A stretch of DNA of 64,000 nt from Sphingomonas gellani (GTDB taxonomy: Bacteria > Pseudomonadota > Alphaproteobacteria > Sphingomonadales > Sphingomonadaceae), in NCBI RefSeq assembly GCF_900110035.1, contig NZ_FOCF01000001.1, forward strand, positions 1 to 64,000, read 5' to 3'. The notes beneath the pieces are model-generated. The model was not told where the DNA came from, made no database searches, and saw only the letters and a program-made list of their open reading frames with translations. Positions within the stretch are counted from its first letter, which is position 1, and every line of letters begins with the position of its first letter. Below are positions 28,058-37,234 of this stretch, one piece after another. Position numbers and translations under genes: made by a program.

Positions 28058-28873
28058 ATGCCAGAGCTTCCCGAAGTCGAAACCACGGTTCGTGGCCTTG
28101 CGCCGGTGCTTACCGGTCAGCGGCTTGCCAGTGTGGAGCCGCGCCGCGCCGACCTGCGCAAGGCGATACCCGCCGACCTGCGACAACGAATGACGGGTGC
28201 CACGGTCGTCGAGCTTGGCCGGCGCGCCAAATACGGGCTGATCGACACCGATCGCGGCGACACGCTGGTATTCCACCTCGGCATGTCGGGTCGCTGGCGA
28301 GTCGATCCGGCAGAGATATTGCCGCACGATCACCTGCTGCTGAAGACGGAAGAAGGGCGCCGCCTGGCGCTCAACGACCCGCGTCGCTTCGGCTTTCTCG
28401 ACCTCGTGCCGACGGCGGAACTGGCCGCGTATCCGCCCTTTGCCGCGATTGGGCCCGAACCGCTGGGCGATGATTTCGACGGAGCCTATCTGGAACGGGC
28501 GCTGGACGGTCGCGCGGCGCCGATCAAGGCGATGCTGCTGGATCAGCGGATCGTCGCCGGGCTGGGCAACATCTATGTGTGCGAGGCGCTGCATATGGCG
28601 CGGATCGCACCCGGGCGGTCGGCGGGACAGATCGCCCGCGTGCGACTCGATCGGCTGGCGGCCGCGATTAAGACGGTGCTGCTTGCCGCGATCGAGGCAG
28701 GGGGCTCCAGTCTGCGCGACTATGTGCGGCCTGACGGGGAGCTGGGCTACTTCTCGAAGCAATGGCGCGTCTATGGGCGCGAGGGAGAAGCATGCGCATG
28801 CGGCGGACCGGTGCGTCGGCGAGTCGATTCGGGTCGCTCCACCTTCTACTGTCCGCGGTGTCAGCGCGGCTGA
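28058..28873 (+). CDS. mutM: Formamidopyrimidine-DNA glycosylase
   Basis: Removes oxidised purines such as 8-oxoguanine and cleaves the abasic site. The 271-residue protein starts MPELPEVETT, with Pro2 and Glu3 catalytic after Met removal. It shows HLGMSGRW, LNDPRRFGFLD, LLDQRIVAGLGNIYVCEALH and a C-terminal zinc finger (CACGG...CPRCQRG). Two in-frame start codons lie upstream, but only ATG 28058 leaves Pro2 at the N-terminus as the chemistry requires. Confidence 0.97.
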   Translation: MPELPEVETTVRGLAPVLTGQRLASVEPRRADLRKAIPADLRQRMTGATVVELGRRAKYGLIDTDRGDTLVFHLGMSGRWRVDPAEILPHDHLLLKTEEGRRLALNDPRRFGFLDLVPTAELAAYPPFAAIGPEPLGDDFDGAYLERALDGRAAPIKAMLLDQRIVAGLGNIYVCEALHMARIAPGRSAGQIARVRLDRLAAAIKTVLLAAIEAGGSSLRDYVRPDGELGYFSKQWRVYGREGEACACGGPVRRRVDSGRSTFYCPRCQRG

Positions 28874-29006
28874 TCGCGAGCGTGGACACGCTCCCGTGAT
28901 CGAGCCTGTGCGGTTGACCTTTCCCGCCCGAACGGGTAGGGGCGCCGCTTCACGAGGGTAGGGGCCTGGTCCCACGCCCCGCTTTTCATTGGGATCAGAG
29001 GCAAGA

Positions 29007-29270
29007 ATGGCGAACACGCCGCAAGCGAAGAAGCGTATCCGTCGCAACCAGGCCCGCGCCGTGGTCAACGGCAACCGGGTCGGCCGCATCCGTACCTTCA
29101 TCAAGAAGGTGGAGGCCGCTCTGGCCGCGGGTGACAAGGCGGCGGCGACCACCGCTCTCGCCGAGGCGCAGCCGGAACTGGCGCGCGGCGTGGCCAAGGG
29201 TGTGCTTCACCGCAACACCGCCAGCCGCAAGTTCTCGCGCCTGACCAAGCGGCTCGCCACGCTCGGCTGA
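29007..29270 (+). CDS. rpsT: 30S ribosomal protein S20
   Basis: An 87-residue small-subunit protein, [18 protein letters not shown] with [19 protein letters not shown] near the end. GAGGCAAGA precedes the ATG. A TTGACC element at about 28913 may be its -35 box, but the -10 is not obvious. It lies between mutM and dnaA, as in many alphaproteobacteria, and is followed by a strong terminator. Confidence 0.97.
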   Translation: MANTPQAKKRIRRNQARAVVNGNRVGRIRTFIKKVEAALAAGDKAAATTALAEAQPELARGVAKGVLHRNTASRKFSRLTKRLATLG

Positions 29271-29291
29271 TCGCCCGCGACACGCATTCCG

Positions 29292-29325
29292 AAAGGCCCG
29301 TCGGTTCCACCGGCGGGCCTTTTTT
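29292..29325 (+). terminator. Rho-independent terminator of rpsT
   Basis: AAGGCCCG-CGG pairs with CCG-CGGGCCT across a short loop and is followed by six T residues, starting 22 bases after the rpsT stop. Confidence 0.9.
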
Positions 29326-29629
29326 CGTGCCCGCGATCCCGCGGCCGCAAGCAAGTTTGGCAAACGCAGGACTTACCGCGATTCGAGCATCGACCATACG
29401 AGCGGCGTTGGTTAAAATCGTGTGAAGTCAGTGACTTATAAAAAAGATCGACGGATTTCCGAGGCTTGCACCTGTCAACCCGGTTTATTTCAGAAATGCG
29501 TCCGTCCCCGGCCTTGATCGACTCAGACGAGGCTTCATAATCAACCTCCGCAGACGCCAGCCGGCGATGCGTTCGATCACAGAAGAGCATGCCGCGTGGC
29601 CCTTGGCTGGCCGCGTCCGGTGATGGTTT
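29326..29629 (+). promoter_or_regulatory. dnaA upstream region
   Basis: About 300 bases without a gene. An AT-rich patch lies at about 29408-29460 (for example ACTTATAAAAAAG), which could carry the dnaA promoter. No exact TTATCCACA DnaA box was seen, so autoregulation or an origin here is not supported by direct evidence. Confidence 0.35.
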
Positions 29630-31135
29630 GTGTCAACATTGTCTCTCGCGGAACAGGGTTTCGTGAGCACGGGGGAAGTGTGCGTGACGTTTGGGCCGGC
29701 CTTGCAGGGGAGCGACGCGCAGCGGGCTTGGACCCGTGTGCGCACCTCCCTGCGTGAGTCGGCCGGTGCCCGGTTGTTCGATCAATGGCTGAAACCCATG
29801 GAGATGATCGAGGACGGTGACGCGGAGTCGGTCCGGCTCGCACTGCCGTCGCCGTTCATGACGAATTGGGTCCGCAATCATTATCAGGATCGGCTGCTGC
29901 TCGAATTCCGGCAGGTCCTGCCGGCCGTGCGCAGCGTGTCGATCGAGACGCGGGCACCGGGACAGGTTCTGGCCATGGTCAGCGCACCCCCAAGCCAGAT
30001 CACGCCAGCGGAAGCCGTCGCCGCCGCGCCGGTCGAGACAGCCACTTCGGCGCTTCCTCTCCCGCTTGTCGCCGCACGTCCCGCCGTGGCGGAGCCCGTT
30101 GCCGCGGCGGAGCGTCCGACCCTCGACTCGCGCTACACGTTCGATCGCTTCGTCGTGGATGCGACCAACCGGGTCGCCTTCAATGCCGCGCGCTTGATGG
30201 CGGAGGATGGGCCGGCCCGCTTCTCGCCGCTGTTCCTTCATGCCGGCACCGGGCAGGGCAAGACTCACCTGATGCATGCCATCGCCCATGCCTATCTGGA
30301 CATGCGACCGCAGGCGCGGGTGTTGTGCATGTCGGCCGAGCGGTTCATGTTCGAATTTGTGGCGGCGATGCGGGCGCGCGACACCTTCGCGTTCAAGGCG
30401 CGGTTGCGTTCCGCCGATCTGCTGCTGATCGACGATCTTCAGTTCATCGCCGGCAAGGACTCCACACAGGAGGAGTTTTTCCACACGATCAACGAGGTCA
30501 TGGCCGCCGGCAAACGGCTGGTCATCACCGCGGATCGCTGCCCCCAGGCGCTGGACGGCGTCGAGGCGCGAATCGTGTCCCGGCTGAGTGCCGGGTTGGT
30601 GGCGGATATCAAGGCGCCGGGCATGGACCTGCGTCGTGCGATCCTGACGCGCAAGCTGGCGGACATGCCCGACACGCCGGTGCCCGCCGATGTGCTGGAC
30701 ATGCTGGCGGGACGCATCCATTCCAACATCCGCGAGCTGGAGGGCGCGCTGAACCGCGTCGTCGCCTATGCGCAGCTGACCGGCGACCGGGTCGATCTGG
30801 GCTTTGCGACCAGCACGCTGGGCGACGTGCTGCGCGGCAGCCAGCGGCGCGTGACGATCGATGAGATCCAGAAGCTGGTGTCCGACCATTTCGACCTGAA
30901 GCCGCTGGACCTTGTATCCGCACGCCGCTCGCGCAATGTCGCACGGCCTCGACAGATCGCGATGTATCTGGCCAAGCGGCTGACTACGCGCTCCCTGCCG
31001 GAAATCGGGCGCAAATTCGGCGGTCGCGACCATTCCACCGTGATCCATGCGGTGCGCAAGGTCGAGGAGTTGCGTGACACGGACCGGGAGATCGATGCTG
31101 CCGTCCGCGTGCTGCTGCGCGAACTGGAAGCCTGA
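29630..31135 (+). CDS. dnaA: Chromosomal replication initiator protein DnaA
   Basis: Binds oriC and opens the duplex to start replication. The protein (501 residues from GTG 29630) has domain I (WTRVRTSLRESAGARLFDQW), an Ala/Pro linker, the AAA+ core (TFDRFVVDATNRVAFNAA, Walker A GTGQGKTHLMHA, Walker B LLIDDLQFIAGKD) and the C-terminal DNA-binding domain with GGRDHSTVIHAVRKVEEL. A later GTG (VTFGPALQGS, after GGGGGAAG) is an equally good start and gives a more usual N-terminus. Confidence 0.97.
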   Translation: MSTLSLAEQGFVSTGEVCVTFGPALQGSDAQRAWTRVRTSLRESAGARLFDQWLKPMEMIEDGDAESVRLALPSPFMTNWVRNHYQDRLLLEFRQVLPAVRSVSIETRAPGQVLAMVSAPPSQITPAEAVAAAPVETATSALPLPLVAARPAVAEPVAAAERPTLDSRYTFDRFVVDATNRVAFNAARLMAEDGPARFSPLFLHAGTGQGKTHLMHAIAHAYLDMRPQARVLCMSAERFMFEFVAAMRARDTFAFKARLRSADLLLIDDLQFIAGKDSTQEEFFHTINEVMAAGKRLVITADRCPQALDGVEARIVSRLSAGLVADIKAPGMDLRRAILTRKLADMPDTPVPADVLDMLAGRIHSNIRELEGALNRVVAYAQLTGDRVDLGFATSTLGDVLRGSQRRVTIDEIQKLVSDHFDLKPLDLVSARRSRNVARPRQIAMYLAKRLTTRSLPEIGRKFGGRDHSTVIHAVRKVEELRDTDREIDAAVRVLLRELEA

Positions 31136-31290
31136 TCCGACCGATCCGCCGTGGCGTGCGGTCAGTGCCATCTACCGGTCGTACGGACATGGCTCGAGTA
31201 GGCGATAAAGCGGCGCGTCTAACTTACCCAGCAGTCAGCCGAATATGATCGGGCCGCAGCAAGCTTGCCCTTATCCCTCCGGAGGGATCG

Positions 31291-32295
31291 TCACACTTGC
31301 AGGCCGATCGCCTGCTGGGCGGCGAGCAGCGTTGGTGCCGCCAGCGAACGTGCCTTTTCGGCCCCGTTCCGCAGCACCACGCCAACCGACTCGCGGTCGG
31401 TCAGCATCGCGGTCAGCCGTTCGCGGATCGGCGCCAACGTCGCGACGGCAAGATCGGTCAGCACGGGCTTGAACGCGCCGAAACCCTGGCCGGCATGTTC
31501 CCTCAGCACGTCGGCGGGCGTTCGTCCGGACAGGGCAGCGAATATGGTGACGAGGTTACGGGCCTCCGGGCGGTTCTCCAGACCCGCTGGCGTGTCGGGC
31601 AGCGGCTCGGGATCGGTCTTCGCCCGCTTCAGCTTCTGCGCGATCAGGTCGTCGCTATCGACCAGGTTGATCCTGGATGCGTCGGAGGGGTCGGACTTCG
31701 ACATCTTCGCCGTTCCGTCGCGCAACGACATAATGCGCGGCGCGGCGGGCGAGATGTACGGCTCCGGCAGGGTGAAGAGGTCCACCGCGAAATCAGTGTT
31801 GAACTTGGCGGCGATGTCGCGCGCCAATTCCAGATGCTGCTTCTGATCGTCGCCGACCGGCACATGCGTCGCCTGGTAGACCAGAACGTCGGCCGCCTGC
31901 AGCACCGGATAGGTGAACAGCCCGATCGACTGACCCTCCCGATTCTTGCCGGCCTTGTCCTTCCACTGGGTCATGCGGTTCAGCCAGCCGACCCGCGCGG
32001 TACCGCCGAGCAGCCAAGCGAGTTCGGAATGCGCCGCAACCCGCGCCTGGTTGAACAGGATCGAGCGATCGGGATCGATGCCGCATGCGAGCAGCGTCGC
32101 CGCCATCTCAATCGTGTTCGCGGCCATGTCGGCCGCGACGACGGGCTGGGTCAGGGCATGGAGGTCGGCCAGGAAGAACAGGCACGTGTCGCCCCCTGCC
32201 ATCGCATCCTGCATCGCGACCCAGTTCTTGATCGCGCCGAGATAGTTGCCGAGGTGCAGATTTCCGGTGGGCTGAATGCCCGAGACGACGCGCAT
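31291..32295 (-). CDS. trpS: Tryptophan--tRNA ligase
   Basis: A 334-residue class I synthetase that charges tRNA-Trp. It has the HIGH-like motif PTGNLHLGNYLGAI, FLADLHALT, PVGDDQKQHLELARDIA and the KMSKS motif AKMSKSDPS. The stop lies within a small palindrome-bearing gap before dnaA (convergent). It follows murJ by a single base and is probably co-transcribed. Confidence 0.96.
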   Translation of the reverse strand: MRVVSGIQPTGNLHLGNYLGAIKNWVAMQDAMAGGDTCLFFLADLHALTQPVVAADMAANTIEMAATLLACGIDPDRSILFNQARVAAHSELAWLLGGTARVGWLNRMTQWKDKAGKNREGQSIGLFTYPVLQAADVLVYQATHVPVGDDQKQHLELARDIAAKFNTDFAVDLFTLPEPYISPAAPRIMSLRDGTAKMSKSDPSDASRINLVDSDDLIAQKLKRAKTDPEPLPDTPAGLENRPEARNLVTIFAALSGRTPADVLREHAGQGFGAFKPVLTDLAVATLAPIRERLTAMLTDRESVGVVLRNGAEKARSLAAPTLLAAQQAIGLQV

Positions 32296-32296
32296 G

Positions 32297-33910
32297 TCAG
32301 TCCTTTGCGGGGTTGGGGGCAGGAACGGGCTTTCCGGCAGGCGCGGTGTCCCGGCGGCGCAGCAGCGCCTTCAGGTCGGACGGGCGGAATGCCCCGGTGA
32401 CGAAACACGCCACCGCATAAGTCGCGATGCCGCCCGACACCAGCAAGCCCAGCCAGGCGAACCGCTCGATGCGACCACCGAACAAGCGCGCGTCGACCAG
32501 CGGTGTGACAAGCCACAGCGCCACACCCATCATCACCGCCGCAATCGCCAGGCGGGGGATGCGACGGGCAAGCTGGCGATCGGGTGCGAAGTGGCCCCGC
32601 TTGCGCAATGTCGCATACAGCATGGCGACATTGATCGTGGACGCCAACGCGGTGGCGAGCGGCGGCCCGACATGGCCGACCGTCGGGATCAGGATCAGGT
32701 TGCCAACCAGGTTGATGCCGACGGAAATTAGGGCGTAGCGGACCGGCGTACGGGTGTCGGCGCGGGCGTAGAAACCGGGGGTCAGCACCTTGACCAGCAC
32801 ATAGGACGGCAGGCCAATGGAGAATGCCGAAAGGGCCAGCGCGCTGCCATGGGTAGCCGCGTCGGAGAAATGGCCGAACTGGAACAGGCCGCGGATGATC
32901 GGCACCGACGCGACGATGAAGGCGACGGTTGCCGGCAGGGTCAGGAACAGGGCCAGTTCCACGCCCCGGTTCTGCGTGTCCATCGCCTCCGCATCGCGTC
33001 CGCTGGACAATTGCCGCGATACGGTGGGGAGCAGGATGGTGCCGAGACCGATCCCGATCAGGCCCAGCGGCAACTGGTTCAGCCGGTCGGCATAATTGAT
33101 GAACGACAGCGACCCTTCGCCCAGCAGCCGGCCTGCGAGCGCGGTGGAGATCGCCAGGTTGATCTGCGACGCGCCGGCCCCGGTGGCGGCCGGCAGGATC
33201 AGGCGCATCAGCTGCCGCACCTCCGGCGTCAGGCGCGGACGCTGAAGGCGCAGGCTGACGCCCGCCCGGCGACAGGCGAACATCAGCCAGGCGAGTTGCA
33301 GCGCGCCGCCGACCGTGACGGAGATCGCCTGCACGCGCGCCGTCTGGAACGCGTCGGCGCCGTGGAAGAAGAACAGCGCCGTGACCATGGACACGTTGAG
33401 CAGGATCGGTGCCGCGGCGTTGACCCAGTATTTGTCCAGCGAGTTGAGGATTCCGCCGAGCAGCGACGCCAGCGAGATCAGCATCAAATAGGGAATGGTC
33501 CAGCGCGACAGCTCAACGGCGAACGCGAACTGGTCGGGCGTCGGCTGCTGCCGGTGAAAACCGCCCGACAGGCCGAGTGTGATCGGCCACGCCGCGACGA
33601 GCATCAGTCCGGTCAGCGCGAGCAGCACCGGGAACAGCACTGCCAGCGCCTGTTCGGCGAAGCGGAGGCCGGCGCGCACCTCTCCGCCCTCGCTGACGTG
33701 GCGGTTGAACATCGGGATGAACGCGGACGCGAACGCCCCTTCCGCGAACAGCGCGCGGAACATGTTGGGCAGGCGGAACGCCACGAAGAAGGCGTCGGAC
33801 GCGAAGCTCGCGCCGACGAACGTCGCCTGCAGCGAGTCGCGGACAAGCGCCAGCACGCGGCTGGCGAGCGTCAGCCCGCCGACCGATCCCAGCGCCTTGC
33901 CCAGCTTCAT
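32297..33910 (-). CDS. murJ: Lipid II flippase MurJ
   Basis: Moves the peptidoglycan precursor lipid II across the inner membrane. The 537-residue MOP-superfamily protein has about 14 hydrophobic segments and the MurJ opening GGLTLASRVLALVRDSLQAT with AFRLPNMFRALFAEGAFASA. ATG 33910 is used because the open frame further upstream only mirrors secB. It forms a run with secB upstream and trpS downstream on the same strand. Confidence 0.95.
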   Translation of the reverse strand: MKLGKALGSVGGLTLASRVLALVRDSLQATFVGASFASDAFFVAFRLPNMFRALFAEGAFASAFIPMFNRHVSEGGEVRAGLRFAEQALAVLFPVLLALTGLMLVAAWPITLGLSGGFHRQQPTPDQFAFAVELSRWTIPYLMLISLASLLGGILNSLDKYWVNAAAPILLNVSMVTALFFFHGADAFQTARVQAISVTVGGALQLAWLMFACRRAGVSLRLQRPRLTPEVRQLMRLILPAATGAGASQINLAISTALAGRLLGEGSLSFINYADRLNQLPLGLIGIGLGTILLPTVSRQLSSGRDAEAMDTQNRGVELALFLTLPATVAFIVASVPIIRGLFQFGHFSDAATHGSALALSAFSIGLPSYVLVKVLTPGFYARADTRTPVRYALISVGINLVGNLILIPTVGHVGPPLATALASTINVAMLYATLRKRGHFAPDRQLARRIPRLAIAAVMMGVALWLVTPLVDARLFGGRIERFAWLGLLVSGGIATYAVACFVTGAFRPSDLKALLRRRDTAPAGKPVPAPNPAKD

Positions 33911-33935
33911 CGTGTCGCGTCCCGCCCGCGGTCGG

Positions 33936-34448
33936 TCAGGCCTGGCCCATCGTGCCGGAGGTCTGGCCCGACTGCGCATCCTGCGACTGCATGTACAGCG
34001 CGTTGAAGTCGATCGGCTCCAGCAGCAGGGGCGGGAAGCCGCCATCGCGCACCGCGTCGGCCAGCACCCGGCGGGCGAACGGGAAGAGCAGGCGTGGCCC
34101 TTCGGTTAGCAGGAACGGCTGGATCTGGTCGGCGGGCACATTGCGGAACCCGAAAAGGCCGGCGTAGGACAGGTCGACGATGAAGGCGACCTTGCCATCG
34201 GACTCGGCGCGCACCTCGATCTTCAGGATTAGCTCGTGCACCTCGTCGCCGACCTGGGAGCCGCCGATGTTGAACTGCACGTCCACGGCGGGTGCGTTCT
34301 GGTTCTGGTACACGGCCGGTGCGTTCGGGTTCTCGAACGACAGGTCCTTGATGTACTGCGAGATCAGGCCCGCCGCCGGGGAGGTGTCCGCACCGTTCGC
34401 CAGCGGCGTCTGTCCGGTGGAAGCGCCAAAATCGAAATCGTCGGCCAT
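33936..34448 (-). CDS. secB: Protein-export chaperone SecB
   Basis: Keeps preproteins unfolded and delivers them to SecA. The 170-residue protein shows YIKDLSFENPNAP, VDVQFNIGGSQ, YAGLFGFRNVP, LLTEGPRLLFPFARRVLAD and GGFPPLLLEPIDFNALY, all typical of SecB. ATG 34448 gives the usual alphaproteobacterial N-terminal extension MADDFDFGAST. It is divergent from the Tim44-like gene. Confidence 0.96.
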   Translation of the reverse strand: MADDFDFGASTGQTPLANGADTSPAAGLISQYIKDLSFENPNAPAVYQNQNAPAVDVQFNIGGSQVGDEVHELILKIEVRAESDGKVAFIVDLSYAGLFGFRNVPADQIQPFLLTEGPRLLFPFARRVLADAVRDGGFPPLLLEPIDFNALYMQSQDAQSGQTSGTMGQA

Positions 34449-34639
34449 GAAGCGTTCATCCTTGTGGAATAATCGAGGAGCGAAGCGCCACGTCGGTGCG
34501 TTGGCGCGTGGAAACGGCGCTCGGCCGCGTAGCAGCGGGTCGACCGGGACACAACGGGCGCGGATCGTGCCCGTTTCCCGCGCGATGATTTGAAGTGGAA
34601 GCCGCTTAGGCCTATGTTGGCCCACGGATCGGAGGCCTC

Positions 34640-35284
34640 GTGTTATATATCGTCCTTCTCGCCATGGTGACCGCCTTTCTGGCGCTGCGGCTTTACAGCG
34701 TTCTGGGCAAGCGGACCGGGCATGAACAGCCGATCGCGCGGCCAGTGGAGGATCGCGCTGTGGCGGTAACCGTCCCGCGCGTGGTGGAGGCAAAGGCCGA
34801 GGCGCGCGAGGACGTGGTGCGCCCGATCGATGCGAAGGCGGAGGCCGGCCTGCGCGCGGTGATCGCTGGTGAGCCGGGCTTCGATGTCGCCCGCTTCGTT
34901 GCCGGTGCGCAATCCGCATATCGGATGACGCTGGAAGCGTTCTGGAGTGGCGACGAAGCGACGCTGACGGAACTCGCCACGCCCGACGTCCGCGACGCGT
35001 TCGGTCAGGCCATCGCGGCACGCCGGGAGGCTGGCGAGACGCTGGAGAACCGATTGGTGTCGATCGAGTCCGCGCGTATCGCCGATGCCGGTGTCAGCGG
35101 GCGCGATGCTTGGATCGCCGTGCGGTTCGATGCAGATATCGTCGCGATCACGCGCGATGCCGATGGTCAGGTGATCGCCGGCTCCATGACGGACGCGGTC
35201 GAGACGCACGATGTCTGGACGTTCTCCCGCACCTTGAAGAGTGCCGATCCGAACTGGACCTTGTCGGACACCGACGAAGCCTGA
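34640..35284 (+). CDS. Tim44-like/TimA domain protein, membrane-anchored
   Basis: 214 residues: an N-terminal transmembrane anchor (LYIVLLAMVTAFLALRLYSVL), a charged linker, and a Tim44-like domain (VARFVAGAQSAYRMTLEAFW, SIESARI, WTFSR). Alphaproteobacterial proteins of this type are linked to inner membrane protein handling. It starts at GTG 34640 after GGAGG. Its stop overlaps the mltA start (TGATG). Confidence 0.85.
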   Translation: MLYIVLLAMVTAFLALRLYSVLGKRTGHEQPIARPVEDRAVAVTVPRVVEAKAEAREDVVRPIDAKAEAGLRAVIAGEPGFDVARFVAGAQSAYRMTLEAFWSGDEATLTELATPDVRDAFGQAIAARREAGETLENRLVSIESARIADAGVSGRDAWIAVRFDADIVAITRDADGQVIAGSMTDAVETHDVWTFSRTLKSADPNWTLSDTDEA

Positions 35285-36720
35285 TGCGCATCGTGATGGG
35301 GCGGGGGTTGGTCGCACTGGCGGCCGGAACGATGCTAGCCGGCTGCGTGGGAGGCGTCACGCCGCCTCCTTCGACGTCGACCGGCGTGCCGGTTCATCCC
35401 GCGCCCAGCACGTCCACTCCGCCACCGTCGGCCGGCACGCCTGCGGCAGGCTATGCCGTGCCGAGCGGCCGGGCTTTCAACGGATCGATTGTCGGCGCCA
35501 CGCCGCTCGCGGGTGTGCCATCGGTGGTCACGTCCGGGGCGGCCATGGCGTCCGGCGCCGGAGTCACGGCGGGACCGGACCTGTCGACGCTGCTGGTCGA
35601 TGAGCGTCAGGCAGAGGCGGCGCGTGCCGCGTTTCGCCAGTCGTGCCCCGGCCTGATGCGTCGGACCGACGCGAGCGGACTGACGCGCGGCGCCGATTGG
35701 TCCGCCGCCTGCTCTGCCGCCGCCAGCGTCGGGCGTAACGGAGCACGGGATTTCTTCGCGCGTTACTTCGAGGCTGTCCAGGTCGGCGACGGCCGGGCGT
35801 TCGCCACCGGATATTACGAGCCGGAGATCGCGGCCTCGCCCGACCGCCGGTCGGGCTATGAGGTGCCGATCTACGGGCGTCCGTCGGATCTGATCGACGT
35901 GGATCTCGGACAATTCTCCGACAGCCTGAAGGGCCGCAAGATCCGGGGCCGGGTGCAGGGCAGCAAGTTCGTGCCCTACTACGACCGTACCGCGATCGAG
36001 ACGGGGGCGATCACCGCCACCGCGCCCGTGCTTGCATGGGGTGCCGACCCGGCGGCGGTCTTCTTCCTTCAGGTTCAGGGCTCCGGACGACTGCGCCTGC
36101 CGGGCGGCGACTTCATCAGGGTTGGATACGACACCCAGAACGGCCGCGATTACACCGGGATCGGCGCATTGATGAAGGCGCGGGGGCTGCTCGGTCCCGG
36201 CCAGACCAGCATGCAGGGGATCGTCGCATGGATCCACGCGCACCCGACCGAGGGTGAGGCGATCATGCGCGAGAACCGCAGCTTCGTCTTCTTCCGCCGG
36301 CTGGACACGCCGCCGGTCGGAGCGATGGGCTATGTCGTCAGCGGCGGCGTCAGCGCGGCGGCCGATCCCAAGTTCGTACCGCTCGGCGCGCCGTTCTTCC
36401 TGTCGGCCGATCGGCGGGACGCGACCGGCCTGTGGGTGGCGCAGGATACCGGCGGCGCGATCAAGGGTGCCAACCGTTTCGACACCTATTGGGGCGCCGG
36501 GCCGGAGGCGACCGCGACCGCTGGTGGCATGGCGGCACGGGGTACGGCATTCCTGCTGCTGCCACGCGGTACGCTCACCCGTCTGACGGGTGGCAGGTCG
36601 GTTGCGCCATACAGCTATTCGCCTGCCGGGCCGGCGGCGACGATTCCGCCCGCACCACGCCCGCTCCTTGCCCCACCCAATGTCGATCCGCGCGATGACG
36701 AGCCGTCTGCTCAGCCCTGA
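35284..36720 (+). CDS. mltA: Membrane-bound lytic murein transglycosylase A
   Basis: A 478-residue lipoprotein that cleaves peptidoglycan to 1,6-anhydro products. A lipobox (MLAGC, about residues 16-20) is followed by a long Ser/Thr/Pro linker, the MltA domain (FATGYYEPEI, YEVPIYGRPSDL, VFFLQVQGSGRLRL) and a C-terminal 3D domain (DTGGAIKGANRFDTYWG). It lies between the Tim44-like gene and an Smr-domain gene in one operon. Confidence 0.93.
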   Translation: MRIVMGRGLVALAAGTMLAGCVGGVTPPPSTSTGVPVHPAPSTSTPPPSAGTPAAGYAVPSGRAFNGSIVGATPLAGVPSVVTSGAAMASGAGVTAGPDLSTLLVDERQAEAARAAFRQSCPGLMRRTDASGLTRGADWSAACSAAASVGRNGARDFFARYFEAVQVGDGRAFATGYYEPEIAASPDRRSGYEVPIYGRPSDLIDVDLGQFSDSLKGRKIRGRVQGSKFVPYYDRTAIETGAITATAPVLAWGADPAAVFFLQVQGSGRLRLPGGDFIRVGYDTQNGRDYTGIGALMKARGLLGPGQTSMQGIVAWIHAHPTEGEAIMRENRSFVFFRRLDTPPVGAMGYVVSGGVSAAADPKFVPLGAPFFLSADRRDATGLWVAQDTGGAIKGANRFDTYWGAGPEATATAGGMAARGTAFLLLPRGTLTRLTGGRSVAPYSYSPAGPAATIPPAPRPLLAPPNVDPRDDEPSAQP

Positions 36721-37234
36721 GGAGGCGCAGCTCTGGGGCCGCGTCATGGCGTCCGTGCGCCCGTTGCGCGCCGCCGCACCGCTTCCGATCGGGCCGGCTC
36801 CGACCTTTCAGCGCAAGGTTCGTCTGGACGCGCCGGCACCCGCGCCCGTCGCGCCAAAGCCTTTACAGAAGGTGCGCACCGCGCCCGGCGAGACGCTGGA
36901 CGGCGGGTGGGACAAGCGGCTGACGCGGGGCACGGTGCAACCGGACATGACGCTTGACCTGCACGGCCATACGCTGGCGTCGGCGCATGCCCTGCTCGAC
37001 ACCGGCATCGATCGCGCGATCCGGGGCGGGTGCCGGGTGATCTTGTTGGTCACGGGACGTCCGCCGCGTCCCGAAAGCGAGCGGCCGCATGCGCGTGGCG
37101 CGATCAGGGCTGCGGTAGCGGACTGGCTGGGCGCATCGCGACATGCCGACCGGATCGCCGCGATCCGGGGCGCGCATCCTCGGCATGGCGGGCAGGGCGC
37201 GCTTTACATCATCCTCAGGCGAGCGCGCGGCTGA
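36695..37234 (+). CDS. Smr-domain protein (MutS2 C-terminal-like)
   Basis: About 179 residues with a proline-rich N-terminal half and a C-terminal Smr domain (LDLHGHTLASAHALLD, VILLVTGRPPRPES, HGGQGALYIILRR). Smr domains act as nucleases or RNA/DNA-binding modules. ATG 36695 gives the family start MTSRLLSPEEAQLW and overlaps the mltA end by 26 bases. Its 3' end overlaps dapE by 20 bases on the opposite strand. Confidence 0.85.
   Translation: MTSRLLSPEEAQLWGRVMASVRPLRAAAPLPIGPAPTFQRKVRLDAPAPAPVAPKPLQKVRTAPGETLDGGWDKRLTRGTVQPDMTLDLHGHTLASAHALLDTGIDRAIRGGCRVILLVTGRPPRPESERPHARGAIRAAVADWLGASRHADRIAAIRGAHPRHGGQGALYIILRRARG

Noticed and set aside
29326..29629. Replication origin beside dnaA
   Set aside because: An AT-rich patch is present, but no exact DnaA boxes were seen, and the origin is often far from dnaA in this group.
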